A stretch of DNA of 44,138 nucleotides from Akkermansia muciniphila (lineage in GTDB: Bacteria > Verrucomicrobiota > Verrucomicrobiia > Limisphaerales > UBA9464), in contig CAMAUY010000033.1 in the NCBI GenBank assembly GCA_945861565.1, positions 1 through 44,138 of the forward strand, in the 5' to 3' direction. A program made the translations under genes and the position numbers. Positions 1 to 8,491 of the stretch are shown piece by piece. The notes beneath the pieces are model-generated. The model did no database searches, was not told where the DNA came from, and worked only from the letters and a program-made list of their open reading frames with translations. Each line of letters starts with the position of its first letter. Within the stretch, counting starts at the first letter, position 1.

Positions 1-216
1 TCCATGAGTCGTAAAGGCAACTGCTACGACAACGCCGTCATGGAAAGTTTCTGGAGTTCCCTCAAATTGGAGCTCGTCTACCGACGCGATTTCGCCACCC
101 ACAGCCAGGCGCGATCCCAAATCTTCGACTATATCGAATGCTTCTATAACCCTCACCGTCTACATAGTTCCCTAAACTTCAAATCGCCCGTTGACTTCGA
201 ATTCAAAAACAACTAA
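1..216 (+). CDS. IS3-family transposase OrfB, C-terminal end (5' partial)
   Basis: This is the last 71 codons of an integrase-core (DDE) transposase; the rest lies left of the window, since the frame is open from base 1. The stretch SRKGNCYDNAVMESFW is the signature around the third catalytic acidic residue (E of VMESF) in IS3-family OrfB proteins. The tail with YNPHRLHSSL is equally typical. The family cuts and joins the ends of its own insertion sequence. The reading frame ends at a TAA with no damage in the visible part, so the element could be intact upstream. No terminal inverted repeat can be confirmed from one end only. The family call is firm; activity is unknown. Confidence 0.9.
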   Translation, partial: SMSRKGNCYDNAVMESFWSSLKLELVYRRDFATHSQARSQIFDYIECFYNPHRLHSSLNFKSPVDFEFKNN

Positions 217-286
217 CTAAAAAGCTCCTCTTTCTCTCTCCACTTTTTCGAAGCAATCCCACCTGAAGGCAACCGCTGCGTTGGGA

Positions 287-1156
287 CTATCCGGCGAACA
301 CATTGACGCCGCGTCCGACCACTCCCGTCTGGACAACGAAGAGACCGCCCGCCTGCGGTTGCGCTTGACGACTCGCCGCATCGACATCGCGACTGGCGGT
401 GGTAATGTAAAGTTCCTCCATTCGATCGCCCCCAAAGCAACAGGAAGTCACATCCCGAACCGGAACGTTTACTTTCGCCAGGCGTTCGCCCGTGCGGGGA
501 TCATGGCACGCAACACACCAGCCTCCCCAAATCGCGATCCATAGATTGCCGTCCGCGTCGGCGCACATGCCGTCCGGATACCCCTCGGTGAGAGTGACGA
601 CGGTTCGCCGGTTTGAAATCTGACCCTGCGCCGGATCAAAATCGAACGCATCGACCTTCTGGGTCGGAGAATCCACATAATACATCGTTCGGCCATCCCC
701 AGACCACGCAAGACCGTTTGAAACGCTGACATTATCAACCCATCGGCGAATTCGCCATTCTGCATCCAGGCTGTAAAGGGCGCCCTGCCCCGCCTGTTCG
801 CTCATCGCCATCGTTCCCGCCCACAGCCGCCCCTGCGGATCGCATTTGGCATCGTTGAACCGATTGCCCGGCATATCGGACTCAGGATTCATGACCGGGT
901 TGAAAGCCCCGGTTCCTGGATCAAATCTTCCAATCCCATCCTCAGTTCCCGCGATGAAGTCCCCACGAGCCGACGGCACAACAAATCCGACGCGGCTTGG
1001 CAGAATCCACTTGTGATCCGCTCGCGTGGACGGGTCGAAGCGATGGAATTCACAACGTTCGATGTCGACCCACCAGACGTGGCCGGCATGCCATACCGGG
1101 CCTTCACCCAACACGGCACCCCCGGGGTGGATACATTCAGCGCGAAGCGTTTTCAT
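287..1156 (-). CDS. SMP-30/gluconolactonase/LRE family protein
   Basis: A six-bladed beta-propeller lactonase of 289 residues, normal for the SMP-30 family. These enzymes use one divalent metal to hydrolyse sugar lactones. The expected metal ligands are visible: E18 (LGEGPVW), N147 (SNGLAW) and D195 (GYPDGM), with N101 (NRFNDAKCD) as a substrate contact. I chose the ATG at 1156 because the family starts a few residues before the GEGP motif; an upstream in-frame start at 1234 would add 26 residues lying inside the previous gene. No signal peptide is seen, so it is probably cytoplasmic. It follows the esterase gene by 4 bases, so the two should be co-transcribed. The true lactone substrate cannot be read from the sequence. 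Confidence 0.85.
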   Translation of the reverse strand: MKTLRAECIHPGGAVLGEGPVWHAGHVWWVDIERCEFHRFDPSTRADHKWILPSRVGFVVPSARGDFIAGTEDGIGRFDPGTGAFNPVMNPESDMPGNRFNDAKCDPQGRLWAGTMAMSEQAGQGALYSLDAEWRIRRWVDNVSVSNGLAWSGDGRTMYYVDSPTQKVDAFDFDPAQGQISNRRTVVTLTEGYPDGMCADADGNLWIAIWGGWCVACHDPRTGERLAKVNVPVRDVTSCCFGGDRMEELYITTASRDVDAASRQAQPQAGGLFVVQTGVVGRGVNVFAG

Positions 1157-1160
1157 CGGC

Positions 1161-1712
1161 TTAGTCGGCGTGATACCCACGCCAGATCCACAGGAGTGTG
1201 TCCGCCAGGGTCTGCTCGAAAACGCGGCGGTCACAATGCCCCGTCTCCCGGCTGAATACGAACCGGTGATTATAACCCTTGGCTTTTAGCGCAGCGGCGG
1301 TGCGCTCACCGGCCATCACCCAATTATGATGGGTTTCTTCCGGATCTTTGGGCCGAATATCGTTTTCGGAGACGTGCGTAAAGATTCGCAATGGTTTCTT
1401 CTCGCTGCTCATCAGCAGTTTCATGCTGGAGTGATATTCCCACGCGCCCAACGGATACTTGGTTTCTTCGGGCGCGTCGTCATCCTGCTGATCCACGAAG
1501 GTTCCGGAGTAGGCGATCACGCGGCGGAACAAGTCGGGCCGAAACCAAGCCATCGTCAACGCGGCCGCACCCCCTGAACTGCAGCCCATGGTAGCCCGCC
1601 CCCAGGGATTGTCCGTGTATGCCTCGGCGGCACTTCCATGACAGGCATAAGCAAGCAGGCCGATGCAGGCAAGAGTCTGAGCGCGAACGGACAGGAGCGA
1701 ACTGATTGGCAT
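1161..1712 (-). CDS. Esterase (alpha/beta hydrolase, Fes/esterase-D type), N-terminal half missing
   Basis: The 183 residues begin with a plausible signal peptide (residues 1-29, hydrophobic core LACIGLLAYACHGSAAEA). They then pass directly into the nucleophile elbow GCSSGG (S45). Candidate acid D118 (SENDIRP) and catalytic H159 (TGHCDRR) follow, and the C-terminal end LLWIWRGY is characteristic of the family. Related secreted esterases carry roughly 100-150 residues of beta-sheet between signal peptide and elbow. Here that block is absent, which points to an internal in-frame deletion rather than a different start. The protein may be secreted but is unlikely to fold as a normal alpha/beta hydrolase. 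It is the first gene of a two-gene unit with the SMP-30 lactonase. It may be a decaying gene. Confidence 0.7.
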   Translation of the reverse strand: MPISSLLSVRAQTLACIGLLAYACHGSAAEAYTDNPWGRATMGCSSGGAAALTMAWFRPDLFRRVIAYSGTFVDQQDDDAPEETKYPLGAWEYHSSMKLLMSSEKKPLRIFTHVSENDIRPKDPEETHHNWVMAGERTAAALKAKGYNHRFVFSRETGHCDRRVFEQTLADTLLWIWRGYHAD

Positions 1713-1832
1713 GAGTCAGTGGTTAAAGGTTCGTGGCGATGATTCAAGTGGAAAACATCGGCCCGCCCAGTGACGGGTGTGGGACAAAAATCTGAAAAGA
1801 TTCAGTTTTCGGGCTTTTTTTTGATGAAATAT

Positions 1833-1847
1833 GTCTAGCTGCTAGAC
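1833..1847. promoter_or_regulatory. Perfect 15-bp palindrome, possible operator
   Basis: GTCTAGC-T-GCTAGAC is a perfect 7+1+7 inverted repeat about 120 bases upstream of the esterase start codon. It is AT-richer than its surroundings. Size and symmetry suit a dimeric repressor, but only one copy is seen and no regulator gene is adjacent, so the role is a guess. Confidence 0.25.
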
Positions 1848-1960
1848 CTACTTTCTCAATGAATGATTCATTTCTCTCCTCACGCACCGCACTCCTTCAA
1901 CAAATGGCCTCACCAGGCCCTCTGCCTGGATCCTCCAGTAATCCAATGAACCGGAGTTTG

Positions 1961-2065
1961 GAACCGCGGATGAACGCCGACAAACGCTGATTCCAGGCGC
2001 TCACTCAGAAAGTGAGAGGCAACGGCTTCCTCTTATCCGCGTCAATCCGTGTGAATCCGCGGTTC
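1961..2065. repeat. Dispersed imperfect inverted repeat, copy 1
   Basis: The outer arms GAACCGCGGAT (1961-1971) and ATCCGCGGTTC (2055-2065) are perfectly complementary. The inner parts (to about 1991 and from about 2034) pair imperfectly and consist of reiterated variants of ATCCGCGTNNATCCGNGT. A second, diverged copy lies at 26172-26300. It is non-coding and looks like a mobile or amplified palindromic repeat family. Confidence 0.6.
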
Positions 2066-2466
2066 TTCCCCCCCGGCAATTTGTGTTTCGACTCGAATCT
2101 CTGCGGGACTCCGTGCCCTCCAGTGCCCGTTTCCAGGCGCCGATGCGCTGAGCCTGGAGATTGGCCATTGCTACACATAAAATGTCCCGGTTGGGACATG
2201 GCATCTGTCAACGGATCCGGCACCCTGCGGCTGCCAGGCCTTGGAATCGCCCGTGCTCGACTGCCCAGCGGTGACAGCATCCGAATCAGTTTCTGGACCG
2301 CACGAGATCGCGCCAAGCGACAACATTCAGTCGGCATTACACCGCCTTGAACAAACGCCTCGCGAGTATTGACCTACTCTATATTCACAACCTGTTCCAG
2401 CTTAATGAATTTGACTCCTGAAGCTCACAGCTCAATCTGGTTCAAGCCTTCAGCCACCTGAATGTC

Positions 2467-3321
2467 ATGACTCAAACGATTCGTATTGCCGCAGCCCAGA
2501 TCGACGTGACGCTAGCCGACCGCGAGGGAAACCTGGCTCGGATGCTGGCAAAACTGGAATCGGCCGCGGCGCAAGGAGCGGCGCTGGTGGTATTTCCCGA
2601 ATGCGCCCTGCCCGGCTATTGCTTTGAAAGCCTCGCGGAAGCTTGGCCCCACGCCGAAACCGTGCCGGGCCCGGCGACGAATGCATTTACCGCCGCCTGC
2701 AAGAAGCTGAATGTCCACGCGGTGTTTGGGCTGTTGGAAGCGGATGGCCCGCGGATGTTCAATGCCTGCGTGCTGGTCGGTCCCGAGGGCGTGGTGGGAA
2801 CGTACCGCAAAGTCCATCTGCCGTTCCTGGGCATCGACATGTTCACGACGCCGGGCGACCGCCCGTTCGCGGTGCAGGAAATTCGCCTCCGCGGCCAGAC
2901 GCTCCGTATCGGTATGAACATCTGCTACGACGGCTCGTTCCCCGAAGCGGCCCGCGTAATGACGCTGCAAGGAGCCGACATCATTCTGTTGCCGACAAAC
3001 TGGCCGCCGGGGAGCGAGTGCATGGCGGGCTGCGTAGTCAACGCGCGGGCCATGGAGAATCACATCTATTATCTGGCGGTGAACCGGGTCGGGATCGAGC
3101 GGGGCTTCCGCTTCATCGGGAAGAGCAAAATCTGCGCCCCCGGCGGCCATGTGCTCGCCGAGGCGACCCACGAGGACGAGTGCCTGCTTTTCGCCGAGAT
3201 CGACCCGGAAAAGGCCCGCAACAAGCACCAGATCCGCGTCCCCGGCAAGCACGAGATCAATCGCGTCGCGGATCGCCGGCCGGAGATGTACGGAAAGTTG
3301 GTGGAGCCGAAAAGGCCGTGA
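2467..3321 (+). CDS. Carbon-nitrogen hydrolase (nitrilase superfamily)
   Basis: A complete 284-residue nitrilase-fold protein. The Glu-Lys-Cys catalytic triad is clear: E45 (FPECALPGY), K115 (YRKVHLP) and C153 (NICYDGSFPE). Such enzymes hydrolyse amides or, less often, nitriles through a thioester on the cysteine; length and motifs fit the omega-amidase/N-carbamoylase/predicted-amidohydrolase branches. There is no signal peptide, so it acts in the cytoplasm. The ATG at 2467 places the first beta strand (IRIAAAQ) at residue 5, as usual. It is a lone gene: the upstream gap is long and the downstream neighbour is on the other strand. The substrate cannot be inferred from context. Confidence 0.88.
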   Translation: MTQTIRIAAAQIDVTLADREGNLARMLAKLESAAAQGAALVVFPECALPGYCFESLAEAWPHAETVPGPATNAFTAACKKLNVHAVFGLLEADGPRMFNACVLVGPEGVVGTYRKVHLPFLGIDMFTTPGDRPFAVQEIRLRGQTLRIGMNICYDGSFPEAARVMTLQGADIILLPTNWPPGSECMAGCVVNARAMENHIYYLAVNRVGIERGFRFIGKSKICAPGGHVLAEATHEDECLLFAEIDPEKARNKHQIRVPGKHEINRVADRRPEMYGKLVEPKRP

Positions 3322-3543
3322 CCGAGTCTGGTCGGCACGGATGCGGGAACAAGAACTCCTTCCACCCATCCACCCTACTTCGCAATCATTGATCGCTTTG
3401 TGGACCGGGTGCACTCCCTGGAGGGATCCACGGCGGAGGAAAGGGAGGACGTGCTGGCGCAACTCCACTGCGGTGGAATTGCCCACCGGGCCGCCGCCGA
3501 TCACCCGCCCATCGTGCGGCAACTCCTTTATCGCTGCACCGCC

Positions 3544-4272
3544 TCACGCCTTGAGCGCCACGTATTCGCTGAAGAGGCCGAGCACGTGGACCCGTTTCAC
3601 CACGGCAAACCCTGCGGCGCGCATGGCCGCCAGCACCGAGTCGGGCGGCACGCTGGCATCCATCGTCTCCCAGTAGTAATACATCATGTCGTGCGCGGCC
3701 CGGCTGCGGGTGAAAAGTCGCGTCAAGCCTGGAAAGATTTTCCCGAAGTAGAGCCAAAAGAAAAAATTCCCCAGGGGACTCGTCGGCTTGGTCACCTCCA
3801 GGATCAGCACGCGTCCGCCGGACCGCAGCACGCGGTGGTATTCGCGCAGGGTCACCGCGAGATCGGCCACATGCCGGAGCGCATAGCCCATCGTTAGGAA
3901 ATCAAACGATGCATCGGCAAACGGCAGCCGGTCGGCGTAGCCGACGACAAATTTCGCGGGCAGCTTTTTCCGTGCCTCCGCCATCATGCCCTCGCTCGGG
4001 TCGAGGCAGGTGATGTTGTCGGCGGTGCCGAGGATGCGCATCCCCTCGATGGCCATAAGCCCGGTGCCGCACGCGACATCGAGGAGATGCATGCCAGGTT
4101 TCAACCCGTGGCGCCGTTGCACCCAGCGCCGGTAGGCACTGCCGCTGCCCAAAAAACCCCAGCCCGTGATGCCGTCGTAGTGTGGCGCGCCGGCATCGAA
4201 GAGCCGGTTCACGAACTCTGGCTTGGCCTCCGGCGTAGCATAGTGCGACTTCAGCAGGGGATGGGGCAGCAT
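3544..4272 (-). CDS. Class I SAM-dependent methyltransferase, UbiE/COQ5-like
   Basis: A 242-residue Rossmann methyltransferase. Motif I LLDVACGTG is at residues 63-71, and the acidic end of strand beta-2 is in CLDPSEGM. The post-motif LPFADASFDFLTMGYALRH is typical of the UbiE type, and motif III is in RVLRSGGRVLILE. Ubiquinone/menaquinone C-methyltransferases share this order, but many paralogues act on other small molecules and no quinone gene is nearby. I preferred the ATG at 4272; a start at 4356 would add 28 residues without family similarity. Neither start has a good ribosome binding site. The gene converges with the amidase, leaving 222 bases between them in which I see no U-tract terminator. 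Confidence 0.8.
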   Translation of the reverse strand: MLPHPLLKSHYATPEAKPEFVNRLFDAGAPHYDGITGWGFLGSGSAYRRWVQRRHGLKPGMHLLDVACGTGLMAIEGMRILGTADNITCLDPSEGMMAEARKKLPAKFVVGYADRLPFADASFDFLTMGYALRHVADLAVTLREYHRVLRSGGRVLILEVTKPTSPLGNFFFWLYFGKIFPGLTRLFTRSRAAHDMMYYYWETMDASVPPDSVLAAMRAAGFAVVKRVHVLGLFSEYVALKA

Positions 4273-4591
4273 CCGCGCAAGTTGCCCGCACAAATTCCAA
4301 ACGCCAGAATTTTTCCTCGGCGCTGGCGGCCCTGCCCCAGTTCCCCGACCAACCAATCCTCAGCAGTGGGCCGTGGAACGTAATGCGGGTGCAGGCGGAT
4401 TGAGGGTGAAAACATTGCGCTTGATCCATCCCGATCCTGGCACCAGTCTTGTACCGGAAACTCCACGTTCTTGGATCGACGCACAAATCGTCAATGGGGT
4501 TCGCATTGCGTCCGTCCGATGGAGCCGATCCAACCGTGGATTCGTTTCAAGACGGAAGATGTTTTCTTAAAATGCAGTCTGAATAAGCCTG
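4273..4591. other. 319-bp divergent intergenic region
   Basis: It lies between the divergent methyltransferase and the first gene of the long sugar operon, so promoters for both are expected here. I could not pick out a convincing -35/-10 pair, operator or structured leader. Confidence 0.5.
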
Positions 4592-7500
4592 ATGTCGCGT
4601 ATGCCTATTGGCCGTTTCTTCTCCGCGAGCCTTCCGACGAAGGCTGGCTGCTTCTGCTGGATCATCCTGGCAATTGCCCTGCGAGCCCGCGCCGGGGAAA
4701 TTGCACCGGCGATTCAGCGCGGTACGTCCAATCCCCGAAGCCAAATGGGCTCCGGTTCAGAGCACTGGGCTTTCCGACCCGTCCACTGCCCGGTCGTTCC
4801 GCGCGTGCAAAACCGGGGGGAAGTTCAGACCCCGGTTGATGCCTTCATCCTTGCCGAGCTGGAGGCCAAGAAACTCGTGCCCGCACCACCCGCGGATCGG
4901 CGCACGCTCATTCGCCGTGCATTTTACGACCTGATCGGGCTGCCACCGAACCCTGAAGAAATCGAGGCGTTTGAGCAGGATCGCTCCCCCAGCGCGTTCG
5001 CAAAAGTTGTGGATCATCTGCTGGCTTCTCCCGCCTACGGCGAGCGCTGGGGTCGACATTGGCTGGATGTAGTCCGTTATGCGGACGCCCGAGATTTGAT
5101 TCAACTGCCCGTCGAAAGCGACTTCCGCGAAGCTTGGCGCTATCGCGACTGGGTGGTCGACGCCCACAACCGCGACCTGCCTTATTCGGAATTTATTCGC
5201 CTCCAGATCGCCGGGGATTTGCTCCAGCCAAAAGACCCGGAGCAAATCGACACCGACGCGCTCGTCGCAACGGGCCTGCTCGCGATCGCAGATTTCGTTC
5301 CCGGCGATGTCGATAAGGATCTGATGATCGCAGATTACGTCAACGACCAGATCGATGTGGTTGGTCGTGCCTTTCTCGGACTGACCCTGGGCTGCGCGCG
5401 TTGTCACGATCACAAATTCGATCCGATCTCGATTCAGGATTATTACGCGCTGGCGGGCATCTTTTTCAGCACGCGCCTGATCCCCAGTCCGGTCCTCGGC
5501 AATACACCGCTCGTTCGCGTCTCGCTCCTGCCGAAGGCCGAACTCGAACGAATCGCAACCCGGAAAAAGAACGCGACGAATCTCGAAGAGGAAATCCGCA
5601 AGCTCAAGATTGACGCGGACTTGGAGTACATGACCCAACTGGAGCGGCTCGCCACCGAGCAGACGGCGCGATATCTCGTGGCGAGCCGGAAATTCATGAA
5701 CCAAATGGGAACTCCTGTTGCGATGGGGCTGAGCGAGTTCGCTGAATCAAACGCGGTGCATCCTCGAATCCTAACGCAATGGTTGGACTACTTCGGCCTG
5801 CGCAATTACTCACCCTGCGCGTCTCTGTCCCGCAACGAGGACGACATCAAGGGCCTTCACCGTTGGAGTAACGGCACTAATCATTCCCCCGCCATTCGCG
5901 TGAATGCCGGCAACGAACCGATCGAGCGCAAGGGGGTAACATTTCCAGCACGCAACCTCGGCTTGACGCCGTCAAAGACGAGCGGAAGCGTTCTCAGTTG
6001 GACAAGTCGGTTCAACGGGGCCGTACAAATAAAGGGCCGGGTTACGAATGGGAGGCCCGCCGATAGCAAGGGATTCGCGGTCGCTCTGGACCTGCGGACC
6101 CAAGCGGGACGACGGGAGATCGCTTCGTTCCAAGTCGGAGGCGAGGGCGAGGTCGAGCTGGACGCTCGCTCCGATCCGCATCGCCTCACCCATGTCGCAG
6201 TCCACAAAGGCGATCGCATCGAATTCATTGTGTTACCTCAAGCCGATTCGACACCCACCGCAGTGCTCGACTGGACGATCGTCGAAGTGGGCGGCGATCG
6301 GGCCTGGAGCGCAGGGAGCGACTTGGCCCGCGCAGCCGAAGCAGACGCACCGGGCCATGCGCGTTCGGACGCTTACGGCAATTCCGAGGTGTGGCATTTC
6401 CTCGAGACGGGTGACGTGCGACGACCCACGAGCGAGGCGGCTGCTGGGAGTGACGCTTGGGCTGATTGGAGGCGGGCGCTGGGAGAAGGCGACGCGAAGT
6501 CGCAGGATCCAGCTGCCGTCGCGAGGGCGGCGAGCCAAGTGGAAAGTGAGCTCGTCACAATACGCCGGCAGCAAGCCAGCGAGGCGGACGCGCCTCCGTC
6601 GGAAGAACCCTCGCAACTCAGGGCCGAAACGCTGAAACTTCAATCCACTGACACACGTTTGCTGACCTCGAGTGATGGGCGAGTGACCTTCTGGCCGAAC
6701 CGGGCCCGTTCAACAGCAAGATTTGCCACCGTTGCGCCGACCGCAACTGGGCCGCTGAGAACCAACGTTACGATCGGAGGCCGCAGCCGCCCGGTGTTGA
6801 ACTTCACGGGCAACGAACTGCTGGAGATTCCGCAAACGGTGCCATCCGCCGGCAGTCTATTCCTGGTCTTCCGGGTCGCGGACACCTCTGCCGCGGGGCA
6901 ACGACTGATTGGTTGGGAGGATGCGAACGGAGGCCGCCACGGGATCGGCCTCATGGCAACTGCCGGCGGCGGTTTGCATGCGATCCTGCGCAAGGCTGGT
7001 GCCAACGGGGATATTATTGCGGCACCCGTTACGAACAAAGACTTCGAGATCGTGAGCCTCACCTGGGGCAGCCAAGGCGCGACACTCTATCGCCAAGGCG
7101 TTGCCGTCGGCAAATCCAGCGGCCTCGATGGCGTCTCGTCCGATCCGGAGATCAAGAACTTGCGCCTCGGTGGCCCGGGATCGGGCGGCAGCGAAAAATT
7201 CCGGGGTGTCCTGGCTGAACTCCGGGTCTATACGCAGCCGCTCGATGACATGAATCGTGGGAAAGTGGAGAAGGAGTTATTCGATGCGTGGTTGAATCCC
7301 GACGGGCCGAAAGCGACCCCACGGAGCGCCATGGCTCTCGTGTACGATGAACTCTGTTCTCCTCGCGGTCCATTCTGGCTCGCCGACGGCGAGCGCGCGG
7401 GTGTGACCGCCTCCAAATTCACTCCACGCATCCGCCAAATTCACGCGCAACTCGAGGTGCTGTACCAGTCAATCCCAACCAACATCCCGCAAGCGGTCGT

Positions 7501-8455
7501 GGTACAGGATGGGGGGCCCGCGAGTACCAAACACGAGGGGTTTAAGGACGCGCCGATCTATCTTCGGGGCAATCCGGCAAACCCCGGTGCCATCGTGCCG
7601 CGCGGCTTCCCGAAAGTCTTGGCGGGAGACCATCAGGCGGCGATCACGGAAGGCAGCGGTCGCCTGCGCCTGGCAGACTGGATTGCCAGCACGAACAATC
7701 CGCTGACCGCCCGCGTCGCGGTGAATCGGATTTGGCAACATCATTTCGGCCAGGGGATCGTGCGCACTTCAACCAACTTCGGCCGACGTGGTGAGCGACC
7801 CACGCATCCTGAACTGCTGGACTATCTGGCTTTCCGTTTCCTTGAGTCCGGTGGTTCGCTCAAGGCAATGCACCGACTCATGATGCTCTCCAGAGTTTAT
7901 CAGCAGCAAAGTGGCGCTTCGTCCGAAACGCTCGCCGCGGATCCGGAGAATTTGCTCCTGAGCCGCATGAACCGAATCAGTCTGGACGCGGAATCGTTTC
8001 GGGACAGTATGCTGGTCATGGCCGGCCGATTAGACACGGTCCGCGGTGGCGTTGGCTTCCAGGATGTCGCGCTGCCGCGGCGCTCACTTTACTTGATGTC
8101 CGTCCGGACGGGCACCAAGTCCGGATTCGCCTCGGTCTTTGACGGTCCCGACAGCAGCGCGATCGTCGAAAAAAGAAACGTCTCCACGGTGGCACCGCAG
8201 GCGCTCTTTTTGTTGAACGATCCATTTACCATTGACCAGGCGCGGTTGCTGGCTCGACGTGTGACCCACGAATCGGCATCTTCCCAACCGTCAGAGCAGA
8301 TTCGCGGAGTCTATCGCCTTTTATTTGGCCGCCTCCCGACGGCCGAAGAAGACGCCATTGGGAGATCGCTGCTCGCGGGTGCGGGTCCGGCGGATCCGTT
8401 GGAGCGTTTTTGTCAAATGCTACTTTGTTCGAACGAGTTTTTTTACGTGGACTGA
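4592..8455 (+). CDS. DUF1549 / LamG / DUF1553 domain protein (planctomycete-type PSCyt2-PSD1 family)
   Basis: A large exported protein of 1,287 residues. An N-terminal hydrophobic stretch (residues about 18-35) acts as a signal peptide. DUF1549 spans roughly 75-305 and ends in a CxxCH-like motif (CARCHDHKFDPI, near residue 267), the hallmark of this family. A jelly-roll LamG/concanavalin-like domain occupies about 730-900, and DUF1553 is at about 1020-1287 (ADWIASTNNPLTAR, NRIWQHHFG). The usual N-terminal cytochrome-c domain is absent. Such proteins abound in Planctomycetes and Verrucomicrobia and are almost always paired with a DUF1501 protein, as here (36 bases downstream). They are thought to act at the cell surface in polymer or sulfated-sugar use; the biochemistry is unproven. 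As first gene of the run, it suggests a surface step before sugar uptake. Confidence 0.9.
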   Translation: MSRMPIGRFFSASLPTKAGCFCWIILAIALRARAGEIAPAIQRGTSNPRSQMGSGSEHWAFRPVHCPVVPRVQNRGEVQTPVDAFILAELEAKKLVPAPPADRRTLIRRAFYDLIGLPPNPEEIEAFEQDRSPSAFAKVVDHLLASPAYGERWGRHWLDVVRYADARDLIQLPVESDFREAWRYRDWVVDAHNRDLPYSEFIRLQIAGDLLQPKDPEQIDTDALVATGLLAIADFVPGDVDKDLMIADYVNDQIDVVGRAFLGLTLGCARCHDHKFDPISIQDYYALAGIFFSTRLIPSPVLGNTPLVRVSLLPKAELERIATRKKNATNLEEEIRKLKIDADLEYMTQLERLATEQTARYLVASRKFMNQMGTPVAMGLSEFAESNAVHPRILTQWLDYFGLRNYSPCASLSRNEDDIKGLHRWSNGTNHSPAIRVNAGNEPIERKGVTFPARNLGLTPSKTSGSVLSWTSRFNGAVQIKGRVTNGRPADSKGFAVALDLRTQAGRREIASFQVGGEGEVELDARSDPHRLTHVAVHKGDRIEFIVLPQADSTPTAVLDWTIVEVGGDRAWSAGSDLARAAEADAPGHARSDAYGNSEVWHFLETGDVRRPTSEAAAGSDAWADWRRALGEGDAKSQDPAAVARAASQVESELVTIRRQQASEADAPPSEEPSQLRAETLKLQSTDTRLLTSSDGRVTFWPNRARSTARFATVAPTATGPLRTNVTIGGRSRPVLNFTGNELLEIPQTVPSAGSLFLVFRVADTSAAGQRLIGWEDANGGRHGIGLMATAGGGLHAILRKAGANGDIIAAPVTNKDFEIVSLTWGSQGATLYRQGVAVGKSSGLDGVSSDPEIKNLRLGGPGSGGSEKFRGVLAELRVYTQPLDDMNRGKVEKELFDAWLNPDGPKATPRSAMALVYDELCSPRGPFWLADGERAGVTASKFTPRIRQIHAQLEVLYQSIPTNIPQAVVVQDGGPASTKHEGFKDAPIYLRGNPANPGAIVPRGFPKVLAGDHQAAITEGSGRLRLADWIASTNNPLTARVAVNRIWQHHFGQGIVRTSTNFGRRGERPTHPELLDYLAFRFLESGGSLKAMHRLMMLSRVYQQQSGASSETLAADPENLLLSRMNRISLDAESFRDSMLVMAGRLDTVRGGVGFQDVALPRRSLYLMSVRTGTKSGFASVFDGPDSSAIVEKRNVSTVAPQALFLLNDPFTIDQARLLARRVTHESASSQPSEQIRGVYRLLFGRLPTAEEDAIGRSLLAGAGPADPLERFCQMLLCSNEFFYVD

Positions 8456-8491
8456 CACCGATCACACCCCTATTGGGCACCAAGGAACATC

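Larger units (their letters stand above)
1713..2466. other. 754-bp intergenic region
   Basis: No convincing gene is present; open frames here lack recognisable motifs. It separates the minus-strand esterase unit from the plus-strand amidase, so promoters for both should lie inside. It holds a 15-bp palindrome (1833-1847), a T-run at about 1815-1822 that follows no plus-strand gene, and a dispersed inverted repeat (1961-2065) described separately. No promoter with good spacing could be assigned. Confidence 0.6.

Noticed and set aside
1801..1822. Stem CTGAA/TTCAG and T-run resembling a rho-independent terminator
   Set aside because: The stem is short and not next to the T-run, and no plus-strand gene ends upstream.
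2369..2385. TTGACC followed by TATATT upstream of the amidase gene, resembling a sigma-70 promoter
   Set aside because: The two boxes are only 5 bases apart, far from the required 16-18.
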